A DNA stretch of 64,000 bases from Tessaracoccus flavus (GTDB taxonomy: Bacteria > Actinomycetota > Actinomycetes > Propionibacteriales > Propionibacteriaceae): NCBI RefSeq assembly GCF_001997295.1, contig NZ_CP019605.1, forward strand, positions 1,302,001 through 1,366,000, in the 5' to 3' direction. A program made the position numbers and the translations under genes. Below are positions 16,471 to 25,734 of the stretch, one piece after another. Positions within the stretch are counted from its first letter, which is position 1; every line of letters begins with the position of its first letter. Below the pieces are notes generated by a model. That model made no database searches. It saw only the letters and a program-made list of their open reading frames with translations, and was not told the origin of the DNA.

Positions 16471-19400
16471 CGTTGAAATACTTCGCCTCCGGGTGATGCA
16501 CGACGATCGCGTCGGTGGACTGTTCGGGGTGCAGCTGAAGCTCCTCGCTCAGCTCGACGCCGATGCGCGCCGGCTCGAGCAGCTCGACCAGCTTCGCGCG
16601 GTCCTCCAGGTTCGGGCACGCCGGATAGCCGAACGAGTAGCGCGAACCCCGGTAGGCCTGGTCCCTGATGGCCGCGTCGATCGACCCGTCGCCGGCCAGG
16701 CCCAGCTCCTCCCGCACTCGTGAATGCCAGTGCTCGGCCAGCGCCTCGGTGAGCTGCACCGACAGCCCGTGCAGCTCCAGATAGTCGCGGTACTTGTTGT
16801 CGTCGAACAGCCGCTGCGTGGCCTCGGCCACCCGGCTGCCCATCGTGACAAGCTGCATGGCGAGCACGTCAGGCCCGAGCTCGGCGGCCTCCTCCCGATC
16901 GCGGAAGAAGTCGGCCAGGCAGAGCCTCTTGTCGCGCCGTTGCCGAGGGAACGTGAAGCGGGTGAGCTCGCGGCCGGGCTCGTCCGGATGGCCGACGACG
17001 AGCGTCTCGCCCTCCGAGTGCACGGGGAAGTACCCGTACACCACGCCGAACTCCGCGAGGTTCTCGGTCTTGATCCGGTCCATCCACGAGCGCAGCCGCG
17101 GCAGGGCCTCGGTCTCGACGAGCTCGTCGAAGCTCGGTCCGCCGCGCAGCGACTTCAGCCCCCACTGGCCCATGAAGGTGGCCCGGTGGTCGAGCCAGGC
17201 GGCCACATCGGCCAGCGGGATGCCCTTGACCACGCGGGTGCCCCAGAACGGCGGGGCCGGCACATCGACGCCGCGCGCCACCTCGGAGCGTTGCCCCGGC
17301 TCTGCAGGCTCGTCAACCGTCACCTTGGCGTGCCGGCGTCGCCTGGGCTCCGGCAGGGCGGCGCCGGGCAGCCCCTGCTTGACCGCCATCACCGCGTCCA
17401 TGAGGGCCAACCCCTCGAACGCGTCCTTGGCGTAGCGCACCTCCCCGTCGAAGATGTCGTTCAGATCGTGTTCGACGAACGTGCGCGTCAGCGCCGCGCC
17501 GCCAAGGAGCACCGGGTACTTGTCGGCGAGCCCCAACCGGTTGAGCTCGGTCAGGTTGTCCTTCATCACCAGGGTCGACTTCACGAGGAGGCCGGACATG
17601 CCGATGGCGTCCGCGCCGTGCTGCTCGGCCGCGTCGATGATTGATTGAATCGGCTGCTTGATGCCGATGTTGACCACCGTGTAGCCGTTGTTGCTGACGA
17701 TGATGTCGACGAGGTTCTTGCCGATGTCGTGGACGTCGCCGCGGACGGTGGCGAGCACCAGCGTGCCCTTGCCGCTGCTCGACTCGCTCTTCTCCATGTG
17801 GGGCTCGAGGTAGGCGACGGCCGTCTTCATCACCTCGGCCGACTGAAGCACGAACGGCAGCTGCATCTGGCCGGAGCCGAAGAGTTCGCCGACCACCTTC
17901 ATGCCGGCCAGCAGGTCGTCGTTGATGATGTCGAGGGCGGGCTTGTCCGCCAGCGCCTCGTCAAGGTCGGCCTCCAGACCCTTGGCCTCGCCGTCGATGA
18001 TCCGGCGGCCGAGCCGCTCGGCCAGCGGCAGGGCGGCGAGCTCGGCTGCGCGGGTAGCCCGGGCGGAGGCGGCCGTCACGCCCTCGAAGAGCTCGAGGAA
18101 CCGCTGCAGCGGGTCGTAGCCGTCGGAGCGCCGGTCGTAGACCAGATCGAGCGCTACGTTCTTCTGCTCGTCGGGGATGCGGTCCATCGGCAGGATCTTG
18201 GCGCTGTGCACGATGGCCGAGTCGAGTCCGGCCTGGACGCACTCGTGCAGGAACACCGAGTTCAGGACGATGCGGGCCGCGGGATTGAGGCCGAACGAGA
18301 CGTTGCTGACACCCAGCGTCGTGCGCACACCGGGGTAGCGCTGCTTGAGTTCGCGGATGGCCTCGATCGTCTCGATACCGTCGCGCCGGGTTTCCTCCTG
18401 GCCGGTGGCGATCGGGAACGTGAGGCAGTCGACGAGGATGTCGCCGACGTGCATGCCCCAGTTACCGACGAGGTCGTCGATGAGCCGCGACGCGACGCGC
18501 ACCTTCCAGTCGGCGGTGCGGGCCTGGCCCTCCTCGTCGATGGTGAGTGCGACGACGGCGGCCCCGTGCTCACGCACCATGGGCATGATCCGGCCGAACC
18601 GGGACTCGGGCCCATCGCCGTCTTCGTAGTTGACCGAGTTGATGACGCAGCGCCCAGCCAGGCGCTCCAGGCCGGCCTGCAGGACCGGGGGCTCGGTCGA
18701 GTCCAGGACCACAGGCAGCGTGACCGCGGTGGCCAGTCGATGGGCGAGCACCGACATGTCCGCCACTCCGTCGCGGCCCACGTAGTCGACGCAGAGGTCG
18801 AGGACGTGGGCGCCGTCGCGGGCCTGCGCCTTCGCGATGTCGACGCACTCGTCCCAGTTCTCCGCGAGCATGGCCTCGCGGAACGCCTTCGATCCGTTGG
18901 CGTTGGTCCGCTCCCCGATGCTGAGATAGCTGAGATCCTGTTCGAAGGGCACCTCGATGTAGAGGCTCGAGCACGAGCGCTCGTCCTGTGGCTCGCGTGC
19001 CACCACCTCGCGGCCGCCGAACCGATCGGCGAGCAGGCGGATGTGCTCGGGGGTGGTCCCGCAGCAGCCGCCGATGACGGCGAGGCCGTAGTCGTCGATG
19101 AAGGTGCCGAGTGCGTCGGCGAGCCCCTCGGGCCCCAGCGGGTAGCGGGCACCGTCGGCGGTGAGTTCGGGAAGTCCGGCGTTGGGCATGGCGCCGATCG
19201 CGACCCCGGCGCGGCGCGCGAGATGGCGCAGGTGCTCGCTCATCTCCGCGGGCCCGGTGGCGCAGTTCAGCCCGATGCAGTCCACGCCGAGGGCTTCGAG
19301 GGTCGTCAGGGCCGCGCCGATCTCGGACCCCAGCAGCATCGTGCCGGTGGTCTCGACCGTCACGTTGACGAGGATCGGCAGGTCGACCCCGAGCGCTGTG

Positions 19401-19936
19401 CGGGCCCGCTTGGCGGCGATGACCGCCGCCTTGGCCTGCAGCAGGTCCTGGCAGGTCTCGATCTGGACGCCGTCGATCCCGCCGCGGACCATGGCCTCGA
19501 TCTGCGCCTGGTAGGCGTCGCGGATCTGGGCGAAGGACACGTGGCCGAGGGTCGGCAGCTTGGTCCCCGGGCCGACCGAACCCAGCACGAACCGCGGCCG
19601 CTCATCGGTCGAGAACTCGTCGGCCACTCCCCTCGCGATGCGGGCCGCTGCCTCTGCCAACTCCTCGAGCCGATCGACGATGTCGTACTCGGCCAGGGCG
19701 GCGAGGTTGGTGCCGAACGAGTTGGTCTCGACGGCGTCTGACCCCGCCTCGAAGTAGGCGCGGTGGACCTGCGCCACGACGTCGGGTCGCGTGACGTTGA
19801 GGATCTCGTTGCATCCCTCGAGCCCCTGGAAGTCGTCCTCCAGCGAGAGCTCGCCGAAGGACTGAAGCATGGTCCCCATCGCCCCATCGGCGACGAGGAC
19901 ACGGGTGTTCAGCAGTTCAGACAAGGTGATAGGCAC
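16463..19936 (-). CDS. metH: cobalamin-dependent methionine synthase
   Basis: Transfers a methyl group from 5-methyl-THF to homocysteine through cobalamin. The protein is 1157 residues. The homocysteine domain (1-320) has GLNCATGP near 222 and GGCCGT near 290, the zinc-ligand cysteines. The pterin domain runs to about 600. The B12 cap and binding domains carry RGDVHDIGKN with the axial His736. The C-terminal activation domain (from about 850) is present. GTG at 19936 has no ribosome site, but TAGCCT lies 6 nt upstream, so it is probably leaderless. No cobalamin riboswitch fits in the 89-bp gap to the PAC2 gene. It requires a B12 supply. Confidence 0.95.
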   Translation of the reverse strand: MPITLSELLNTRVLVADGAMGTMLQSFGELSLEDDFQGLEGCNEILNVTRPDVVAQVHRAYFEAGSDAVETNSFGTNLAALAEYDIVDRLEELAEAAARIARGVADEFSTDERPRFVLGSVGPGTKLPTLGHVSFAQIRDAYQAQIEAMVRGGIDGVQIETCQDLLQAKAAVIAAKRARTALGVDLPILVNVTVETTGTMLLGSEIGAALTTLEALGVDCIGLNCATGPAEMSEHLRHLARRAGVAIGAMPNAGLPELTADGARYPLGPEGLADALGTFIDDYGLAVIGGCCGTTPEHIRLLADRFGGREVVAREPQDERSCSSLYIEVPFEQDLSYLSIGERTNANGSKAFREAMLAENWDECVDIAKAQARDGAHVLDLCVDYVGRDGVADMSVLAHRLATAVTLPVVLDSTEPPVLQAGLERLAGRCVINSVNYEDGDGPESRFGRIMPMVREHGAAVVALTIDEEGQARTADWKVRVASRLIDDLVGNWGMHVGDILVDCLTFPIATGQEETRRDGIETIEAIRELKQRYPGVRTTLGVSNVSFGLNPAARIVLNSVFLHECVQAGLDSAIVHSAKILPMDRIPDEQKNVALDLVYDRRSDGYDPLQRFLELFEGVTAASARATRAAELAALPLAERLGRRIIDGEAKGLEADLDEALADKPALDIINDDLLAGMKVVGELFGSGQMQLPFVLQSAEVMKTAVAYLEPHMEKSESSSGKGTLVLATVRGDVHDIGKNLVDIIVSNNGYTVVNIGIKQPIQSIIDAAEQHGADAIGMSGLLVKSTLVMKDNLTELNRLGLADKYPVLLGGAALTRTFVEHDLNDIFDGEVRYAKDAFEGLALMDAVMAVKQGLPGAALPEPRRRRHAKVTVDEPAEPGQRSEVARGVDVPAPPFWGTRVVKGIPLADVAAWLDHRATFMGQWGLKSLRGGPSFDELVETEALPRLRSWMDRIKTENLAEFGVVYGYFPVHSEGETLVVGHPDEPGRELTRFTFPRQRRDKRLCLADFFRDREEAAELGPDVLAMQLVTMGSRVAEATQRLFDDNKYRDYLELHGLSVQLTEALAEHWHSRVREELGLAGDGSIDAAIRDQAYRGSRYSFGYPACPNLEDRAKLVELLEPARIGVELSEELQLHPEQSTDAIVVHHPEAKYFNAG

Positions 19937-19942
19937 CAGGTC

Positions 19943-19948
19943 AGGCTA
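19943..19948 (-). promoter_or_regulatory. -10 box for leaderless metH transcript
   Basis: TAGCCT on the minus strand ends 6 nt before the GTG at 19936. No Shine-Dalgarno lies between them. Confidence 0.45.
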
Positions 19949-20013
19949 CCGGGCTCCGCCGCGGCGACCGCGCCGTGACCACCCGCCATCAGCGAACGCG
20001 CGTCCGGCCCGGA

Positions 20014-20019
20014 TAGACT
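20014..20019 (+). promoter_or_regulatory. -10 box for leaderless PAC2 transcript
   Basis: TAGACT ends 6 nt before the ATG at 20026. No ribosome site is present. Confidence 0.5.
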
Positions 20020-20025
20020 GGACGC

Positions 20026-20871
20026 ATGCAGCACTCCTCTCCAGACGCTCTTCGCAACCCCGCCGTCGTGGTTGCGTTTTCCGGCTGGAACGACGCTGGA
20101 AACGCTGCCAGCGACATCGTCGCGCACCTCATCGCCGCCTACCCCGGCTTCGACGTCGGCACGATCGACGGCGAGCGGTACTACGACTTCCAGGCCGCCC
20201 GCCCGATGCTCCACCGGGCCGCGGACGGCCCCTGGATAGAGTGGCCCGCCATCCGCTTCCGTGTCGTGCAGCACCCCGATCGGGACCTCGTCGTCGTGGT
20301 CGGGCCCGAGCCGAACCTGCTGTGGCGCACGTTCTCCGCCGAGATTGTCGGGAAGATCAAGGAGTTCTCCCCCGAACTCGTCGTGTTCCTCGGGGCGATG
20401 CTGAGTGACACCCCCCATTCGCGCCCGCTCCCCGTGGGCACCTACACCTCCGACCCGCACGTCGAGCGTCGCTTCGGCATGGAGATCAGCGACTACGCCG
20501 GGCCCACAGGGATGATCGGCGTGGTGTCGCAGTTGATGCTCCACGAGCGGGTCCCGGCGGCCTCGGTGTGGGTGTCGGTGCCCCACTACGTGTCGACGCC
20601 GCCCAACCCGAAGGCGCAGGACGCCCTGCTGACGGAGCTGGAGACGCTGCTGAAGATCAGCCTCGACCACGCGAGCATCCCGGAGGACGCGGAGCGGTGG
20701 GCGACCGCCGTGGACCAGCTGAGCCAGCAGGACCCCGACATCGCCGAGTACATCGAGCAACTCGAGGAGGCGCGCGACGCCGAGGAGGTCGAGGGTGCCA
20801 CGGGCGACACGATCGCCGCCGAGTTGGAGAAGTTCCTCCGCAAGCAGGGCGACGACGAGCCGCAGCCCTAG
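20026..20871 (+). CDS. PAC2 family protein
   Basis: A 281-residue PAC2-domain protein. The actinobacterial form has the FSGWNDAGNAA motif near residues 18-28, FLGAMLSDTPHSRP near 122-135 and VPHYVSTPPNPKA. The fold is related to the proteasome assembly chaperone PAC2. Actinobacterial members are linked to proteasome or mitochondrial-like roles only by similarity, so no firm function can be given. The C-terminus is acidic. It converges with rpe, with 3 bp between the stops. Confidence 0.85.
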   Translation: MQHSSPDALRNPAVVVAFSGWNDAGNAASDIVAHLIAAYPGFDVGTIDGERYYDFQAARPMLHRAADGPWIEWPAIRFRVVQHPDRDLVVVVGPEPNLLWRTFSAEIVGKIKEFSPELVVFLGAMLSDTPHSRPLPVGTYTSDPHVERRFGMEISDYAGPTGMIGVVSQLMLHERVPAASVWVSVPHYVSTPPNPKAQDALLTELETLLKISLDHASIPEDAERWATAVDQLSQQDPDIAEYIEQLEEARDAEEVEGATGDTIAAELEKFLRKQGDDEPQP

Positions 20872-20874
20872 GGT

Positions 20875-21528
20875 TCAGTGCCGACAGGCCGCAACCGCGA
20901 GCGTGCGCAACCGGTTGACCATGGCGTTGGGATCGTCGGCGGAGTAGACGGCCGACCCCGCCACGAACGTGTCCGCGCCGGCCTCGGCGCAGCGCTCGAT
21001 CGTGTCCGGGCTGACGCCGCCGTCGACCTGCAGCCAGATGGGCCGGTCCCCCAGCAGCTCGCGGGTGCGGCGGATCTTCGGCAGCACCAGGTCGAGGAAC
21101 GACTGGCCGCCGAAGCCAGGCTCGACGGTCATCAGGAGCACCATGTCGACCTCGTCGAGCATGTCGGCGAAACCGTCGATGGGGGTGGCGGGCTTGAGGG
21201 CCATCGCGGCGCGGGCGCCAAGCCGGCGGAGCTCCCTCGCGAGCCGGATGGGCGCGGCGCACGCCTCGACGTGGAAGGTCACCGATTCGGCCCCTGCCTC
21301 GGCGTACGCGGGTGCCCACCGGTCGGGCTCCTCGATCATGAGGTGGATGTCCAGGATCTTGTCCGTGGCGCGTCGGAGGGACTCGACCACGGGCAGCCCG
21401 AGCGTGAGGTTGGGGACAAAGTGGTTGTCCATCACGTCGACGTGCACCGCGTCGGCGTCGGGGATGCGGGAGATCTCGGCGGCCAGGTTCGCGAAGTCTG
21501 CGTTGAGGATGCTCGGCGTGATGCGCAT
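20875..21528 (-). CDS. rpe: ribulose-phosphate 3-epimerase
   Basis: Interconverts ribulose-5-phosphate and xylulose-5-phosphate in the pentose phosphate pathway. It is a 217-residue TIM barrel with [11 protein letters not shown], the metal/catalytic strand [33 protein letters not shown] and VDGGV, all standard. ATG at 21528 has no ribosome site but TAGGGT ends 6 nt upstream, so it is likely leaderless. A terminator separates it from rsmB, although rsmB-rpe adjacency is conserved in actinobacteria. Confidence 0.97.
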   Translation of the reverse strand: MRITPSILNADFANLAAEISRIPDADAVHVDVMDNHFVPNLTLGLPVVESLRRATDKILDIHLMIEEPDRWAPAYAEAGAESVTFHVEACAAPIRLARELRRLGARAAMALKPATPIDGFADMLDEVDMVLLMTVEPGFGGQSFLDLVLPKIRRTRELLGDRPIWLQVDGGVSPDTIERCAEAGADTFVAGSAVYSADDPNAMVNRLRTLAVAACRH

Positions 21529-21534
21529 GAGCCA

Positions 21535-21540
21535 ACCCTA
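21535..21540 (-). promoter_or_regulatory. -10 box for leaderless rpe transcript
   Basis: TAGGGT on the minus strand ends 6 nt before the ATG at 21528. It lies just downstream of the rsmB terminator, so rpe has its own promoter. Confidence 0.5.
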
Positions 21541-21552
21541 GCGTTCGGGCAT

Positions 21553-21585
21553 GAAAAGACCGGGACGGGGTGGAGCCCGTCCCGG
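21553..21585 (-). terminator. intrinsic terminator of the rsmB operon
   Basis: A 10-bp perfect GC stem (21560-21569 with 21576-21585) and a 6-nt loop, 12 bp after the rsmB stop. On the minus strand it is followed by TCTTTTC. This is the best terminator in the window and ends the long minus-strand block. Confidence 0.8.
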
Positions 21586-21597
21586 CTGAATAGGAGC

Positions 21598-22902
21598 TTA
21601 GCAGCGGATGAGCGACATGTACATCGCGTCGGTGCCGTGGCGGTGCGTCCAGAGCTGGACGTCGTCGCCCAACGAGCAGTCCGGCACGTCGGGCAGGGCG
21701 TCGGGGGCGTGCAACCGTCGGGCTTGGGGCCGTTCGGCCAGGACGTCGTCGACCACGTCGACGGTCTCGGCCCGGTGCGGTGAACACGTCACGTAGGCGA
21801 CCACTCCCCCATCGACGGTGGAGTCGATGGCGCGGCGCAGGAGGTCGCGCTGCAGCTGGCCGAGCGCCGCGACGTCGGCGGGGCTCCGCCTCCACCGCGA
21901 CTCCGGGCGACGGCGAAGGGCGCCGAGCCCTGAGCAGGGCACGTCCACCATCACCCGGGCGAACGCGCGGTCCCAGGCCGGAGCGGTGCCGTCGGCCGCG
22001 ATGACGGCGGCGCCGTCCGGGTAACCGGCCAGTGCCTGCCGGACGAGACGGGCGCGGTGCTCCTGCGCCTCGCTCGCCAGCAGCCAGGTGCCGGCCTCGC
22101 GGGCGAGCCCCGTCAGCAGGGCGGCCTTTCCGCCGGGTCCTGCGCAGGTGTCGAGCCACGGGCCCTCGGGCGCCGGGGTCCGCGCCAGCGCCCACGCCAC
22201 CAACTGCGATCCCTCGTCCTGCACGCCAACCCGCCCCTGGCGCACCGCCTCCTGATCGGCGGGGCTGCCGGCGACGGTGGCACCGAACGGTGAGAACCGG
22301 GTGGGGGTGGCCCCGTCGAGGTCACCCAGATCGGCCAGACCGGGCCGCACCACCAGGGTGGGCTGCGGGGAGACGTTGTTGGCGGTCAGCGCCGCCTCCA
22401 ACTCGTCGGCCGGAAGCACCTCGGCGTAGGCCTCCACGATCCAGTGGGGATGGCGCCCGCGCACCGCCAACGCCCCGATCCGGTCCTCGCCCTCGGCGAG
22501 GAGGTCCAGCCATCCGTCAAGGTCTCTGGCGGCCACCTTCCGCAGCACCGCGTTGACGACGCCGGTCACCCGCTGGCCGACGGTCGCGCGGGCCAGGTCG
22601 ACGGTGGCTCCGACCGCGGCGTACTTCTTCAGCCGCATGCCGAGGATCTGGTGGGCGCCCAACCGGAGCAGGTCCACCACGGCCGGCTGCAGCGAGCTGA
22701 GCTTCCGCCCGGCGGCCTCCTCCAGGATGGCGTCGTAGGTGCCCATCGAGCGGCAGGTCCCCGCCACCAGCTCGGTCACCAGGCCGGCGTCGCGGGCGTC
22801 GAGGCCGGCGGTGGCGAGGCGCTTGGCGAGAGCGAGGTTGGCGTAGGAGTCCTCAGCCGTGACCTGGCGGAGGACGTCGAAGGCTGTTCGGCGGGCGTTC
22901 AT
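21598..22902 (-). CDS. rsmB: 16S rRNA (cytosine-967-C5)-methyltransferase RsmB
   Basis: Methylates C967 of 16S rRNA. The protein is 434 residues, with an N-terminal NusB-like RNA-binding domain (about 1-140) and a C-terminal SAM domain with DTCAGPGGKAALL, the PCSGLGALRRRPE block and TCSPH, which supply the two catalytic cysteines. The ATG at 22902 overlaps the fmt stop (ATGA); an upstream GTG-type extension into fmt is not needed. It is the last gene of metK-priA-fmt-rsmB. Confidence 0.95.
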   Translation of the reverse strand: MNARRTAFDVLRQVTAEDSYANLALAKRLATAGLDARDAGLVTELVAGTCRSMGTYDAILEEAAGRKLSSLQPAVVDLLRLGAHQILGMRLKKYAAVGATVDLARATVGQRVTGVVNAVLRKVAARDLDGWLDLLAEGEDRIGALAVRGRHPHWIVEAYAEVLPADELEAALTANNVSPQPTLVVRPGLADLGDLDGATPTRFSPFGATVAGSPADQEAVRQGRVGVQDEGSQLVAWALARTPAPEGPWLDTCAGPGGKAALLTGLAREAGTWLLASEAQEHRARLVRQALAGYPDGAAVIAADGTAPAWDRAFARVMVDVPCSGLGALRRRPESRWRRSPADVAALGQLQRDLLRRAIDSTVDGGVVAYVTCSPHRAETVDVVDDVLAERPQARRLHAPDALPDVPDCSLGDDVQLWTHRHGTDAMYMSLIRC

Positions 22903-23810
22903 GACAACACCCTCCCACTGACTCCAGCCCGCGCCCAATCGATGGCCGACATGCGCCGCTTGCCGGGAGCCTGGACCTCGAGGAGTTCGAGCGCCCCCTG
23001 ACCAGTGCCGACGAACACCTGCCGCTTCGTCGCAGCCACCTCGCCCGGTGCCAGGTCGGCATACTCCGCCAGGCGCGCCCGGTAGATCTTGAACCGCTCC
23101 CCCGCCAGCTCACACCAGGCTCCCGGGTCGGGCGAGCACCCCAGGATGTGGTTGCGCAGTTCTTCGGAGCCCCGCGTCCAGTCGATGCGCGCCTCGGGGA
23201 CCGTGATCTTCGGGGCCACGGTGATGCCATCCTCACGCTGGGGCGTCGGTGTCTGCCCTGCCTCCACCAGATCCATCGTCTGGACCAGCTGCGTGGCGCC
23301 GGAGCGGGCGAGCCGCCCGAAGAGTTCGCCGGCGGTCTCCTCGGGGGTCGCCATGGATTGGCTCAGATAGACGTCGCCCGCGTCCAGTTCCTTGACGATG
23401 CGAAACGTCGCGGTGCCGATCGCCGGATCGCCCGCCATGATGGCCCGCTGCACCGGCGCTGCGCCCCGCCAGCGTGGGAGGAGCGAGAAGTGCAGGTTGA
23501 TCCATCCGTGGCGCGGGATATCGAGCGCGGACTGCGGTAGGAGCGCACCGTAGGCCACGACGGCGCAGGCGTCGGGAGCCAGCGCGCGGAGCTGAGCCTG
23601 GAAGTCCTCATCGCGCGGATGGGCGGGCTTCAGCACGTGCAGGCCCAGTTCCTCCGCGCGGGCTGCGACCGGGGACGGTGTCAGACGGCGGCCGCGCCCG
23701 GCAGGCGCGTCCGGGCGGGTGATGACGGCCAGCACCTCGTGGTGCGACTCGACCAGCGCCTCCAGGGACGGCACCGCCACGTCCGGGGTGCCTGCAAATA
23801 CGAGCTTCAT
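22899..23810 (-). CDS. fmt: methionyl-tRNA formyltransferase
   Basis: Adds a formyl group from 10-formyl-THF to initiator Met-tRNA, using the product of fhs. The 303 residues include the N-terminal FAGTPDVAVPSLEAL start, the INLHFSLLPRWRGAAPVQRAI block with the catalytic Asn-His and the later Asp (ELDAGDVY), and a C-terminal tRNA-binding barrel. Its ATG overlaps the priA stop by 4 bases and its stop overlaps rsmB by 4. Confidence 0.97.
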   Translation of the reverse strand: MKLVFAGTPDVAVPSLEALVESHHEVLAVITRPDAPAGRGRRLTPSPVAARAEELGLHVLKPAHPRDEDFQAQLRALAPDACAVVAYGALLPQSALDIPRHGWINLHFSLLPRWRGAAPVQRAIMAGDPAIGTATFRIVKELDAGDVYLSQSMATPEETAGELFGRLARSGATQLVQTMDLVEAGQTPTPQREDGITVAPKITVPEARIDWTRGSEELRNHILGCSPDPGAWCELAGERFKIYRARLAEYADLAPGEVAATKRQVFVGTGQGALELLEVQAPGKRRMSAIDWARAGVSGRVLS

Positions 23811-25732
23811 CGGTCCTCCAAGGATTCCGGGTCGATGTGGATGCTGAGCAGTCCGCGCTCCTTGCGCGCTGAGCGGATGGCCGACGCGCTCTTGACCCGA
23901 CGTGCGAGCTCGCGGCCGTTCTCGACCGGCGTCCGCAACAGCGCGGCCCAGCGGTCGGGGCCGACCTCCGTGGGGCCGAGGATCTCAATGCCCGCCCAGT
24001 CGTCGTTGTCGAGGAACTCGCGTAGCGCCTCGGCGTCGCCGACGAGCCGGGCCAGCTTCACCGCTGGTGCCAGGCCGGCGGCCGCCCGATCCGCGAGTTC
24101 TCTGCTGCTGAACCCGGCGAGGTCGGCGCGCAGGAGAGCCTGCACGGCGGGGTGTGCCGACGGACCCACGATGAGGACGGAGCCGCCGTCGGCCGGAGCG
24201 CGCACCAGCGACGCCGCATTGGACCACCGTCGGACGGCTTCCTCGGCCGCCCTCAGATCCGCGCGCTGGAGCGTGACCTCCCCGTCCAGGACGAGCGCCC
24301 CCGCATACCCCGAAGGCGAAGCAGGTTCCGCACCGGGGGTGGCGACCACGATGGCCGGCTCGTCCGGGACCGCGTCCCGGATCCGGTCGGCCGAGCTGTT
24401 GACGGCCAGGACCCCCGGGAAGGCCCGCGCGAGCTCCTCCGCGGTGCGGGCCGCCCCCGGCAACGGTGTGCTGAGGGCCGAGGTGTGGCAATGGGGACAA
24501 CTCCACCGGACGGGCCGGTGCCCGCAGAGCGCGCACTCCGGCACGCCCTTGGTGCGCTCACGCATGGGCCCGGAGCACTTGGCGCACAGGGCACGGTTGC
24601 GGCAGCGCTGGCAGGTCAGCGAGGCCGAGTGCCCGACCATCGGCACCTGGACCAGCACCGGGCCGGCGCTCAGGTGGTCGCGGAGGAAACGGAAGGCCAG
24701 GGACGGGATCCGCAGCCGGGCGGCGGTGGGGTCCCGCTCCCGGTCGTCCTCGCTCACCGCTCGCACGGGGACCGAGACCCGGCGCGCCGCGGCCGGGGTG
24801 AGCGACAGATCGCGCAGCCACCCCCGCTCGACGAGCGCCTGGGCCTCGGTGCTGCGGCCGTGACCGGCCAGGATGATGGCGCAGTTCTGCCGCGCCGCGC
24901 GGAGAACCGCCACCGCGCGCGCATGGGGGTGCGGGCTGCGGGGCTCCTCCAGCGCGTCGTGACCGTCGTCGACCACCACCACGAGGCCGAGATCCCGCAC
25001 CGGAGCGAACACCGCGCTGCGGGTGCCGACGATGATCCGGGCCTCGCCGCGGGAGGCGGCCAGGTAGGTGCGGTAACGCGCCGAGCGGCCCGCCTCCGCC
25101 GCGAGCGAGCCGACGGCCCCATGACCGAAGACAGCCCTGAACCGCGTGACCGTGGGGTCGAGTTCGCGCACCGTCGGCACCACGACGACGGCGGACCGCC
25201 CCGAGCTCACCGTCGCGGACACCGCCTCGATCACCCCGCCGATGAGGTCGCCCGGGCCGCCGTGCACGGCGGCGGCCTGCCACAGGACGCGTGGCGAGTG
25301 CCCGGCAGCCAGCGCGCTGAGCAGCTCTTCACCGTGGGGGTAGGCCGGCAGCACGCGCGCTTCGCCAGCGGGTTTCGGCGCGGGCCATTCGCGCTGGGGG
25401 GCCTTCTCGGTGGTGGCGTGCCGCGGCGGGATGGCCAACCGGGCCACGTCGGACCACGTGCCCGCGTAGTGGTCGGCCACCGCGCGGATGAGCGAGTACA
25501 CCTCGGGCGTAACGACCGGCTCGCTCGAGACGACCTTCGACAGGTCCGCGAGCCTGTCCAGCTCGCTGTGGTCGGCGATCTCGACGATCCACCCGTCCCG
25601 GGTCGTCCCGGCGAAGCGGACCTTGACGCGCGCCCCGACGACGGCGGCGTCGGCCAGCGGCTCGGGCACGGCGTAGTCGAACAGCCGGTCCAGATGGGCC
25701 AGCGGCACGTCGACGGCGACCCGGGCCACCAT
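23807..25732 (-). CDS. priA: PriA-like replication restart protein lacking helicase motifs
   Basis: Primosomal protein N', which rebuilds replication forks. The protein is 641 residues. The N-terminal 3'-DNA-binding domain is present (VPLAHLDRLFDYAVPE). The zinc region is intact in layout, with CQRCRNRALCAKC, CALC and CPHC. The ATPase core is degenerate: the Walker A position reads GGPGDLIGG with no Gly-Lys-Thr, and the DEEHD box is VDDGHD. This is known for actinobacterial PriA and implies no ATP-driven unwinding. ATG at 25732 is 2 nt after the metK stop; the longer upstream frame lies inside metK. Confidence 0.92.
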   Translation of the reverse strand: MVARVAVDVPLAHLDRLFDYAVPEPLADAAVVGARVKVRFAGTTRDGWIVEIADHSELDRLADLSKVVSSEPVVTPEVYSLIRAVADHYAGTWSDVARLAIPPRHATTEKAPQREWPAPKPAGEARVLPAYPHGEELLSALAAGHSPRVLWQAAAVHGGPGDLIGGVIEAVSATVSSGRSAVVVVPTVRELDPTVTRFRAVFGHGAVGSLAAEAGRSARYRTYLAASRGEARIIVGTRSAVFAPVRDLGLVVVVDDGHDALEEPRSPHPHARAVAVLRAARQNCAIILAGHGRSTEAQALVERGWLRDLSLTPAAARRVSVPVRAVSEDDRERDPTAARLRIPSLAFRFLRDHLSAGPVLVQVPMVGHSASLTCQRCRNRALCAKCSGPMRERTKGVPECALCGHRPVRWSCPHCHTSALSTPLPGAARTAEELARAFPGVLAVNSSADRIRDAVPDEPAIVVATPGAEPASPSGYAGALVLDGEVTLQRADLRAAEEAVRRWSNAASLVRAPADGGSVLIVGPSAHPAVQALLRADLAGFSSRELADRAAAGLAPAVKLARLVGDAEALREFLDNDDWAGIEILGPTEVGPDRWAALLRTPVENGRELARRVKSASAIRSARKERGLLSIHIDPESLEDR

Positions 25733-25734
25733 GG

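Noticed and set aside
17645..19741. 698-codon open frame on the plus strand
   Set aside because: Shadow of metH. The true gene on the minus strand has every family motif.
19937..20025. Cobalamin riboswitch before metH
   Set aside because: The gap is only 89 bp and shared with the divergent PAC2 gene. A B12 element of about 200 nt cannot fit, and no B12-box is visible.
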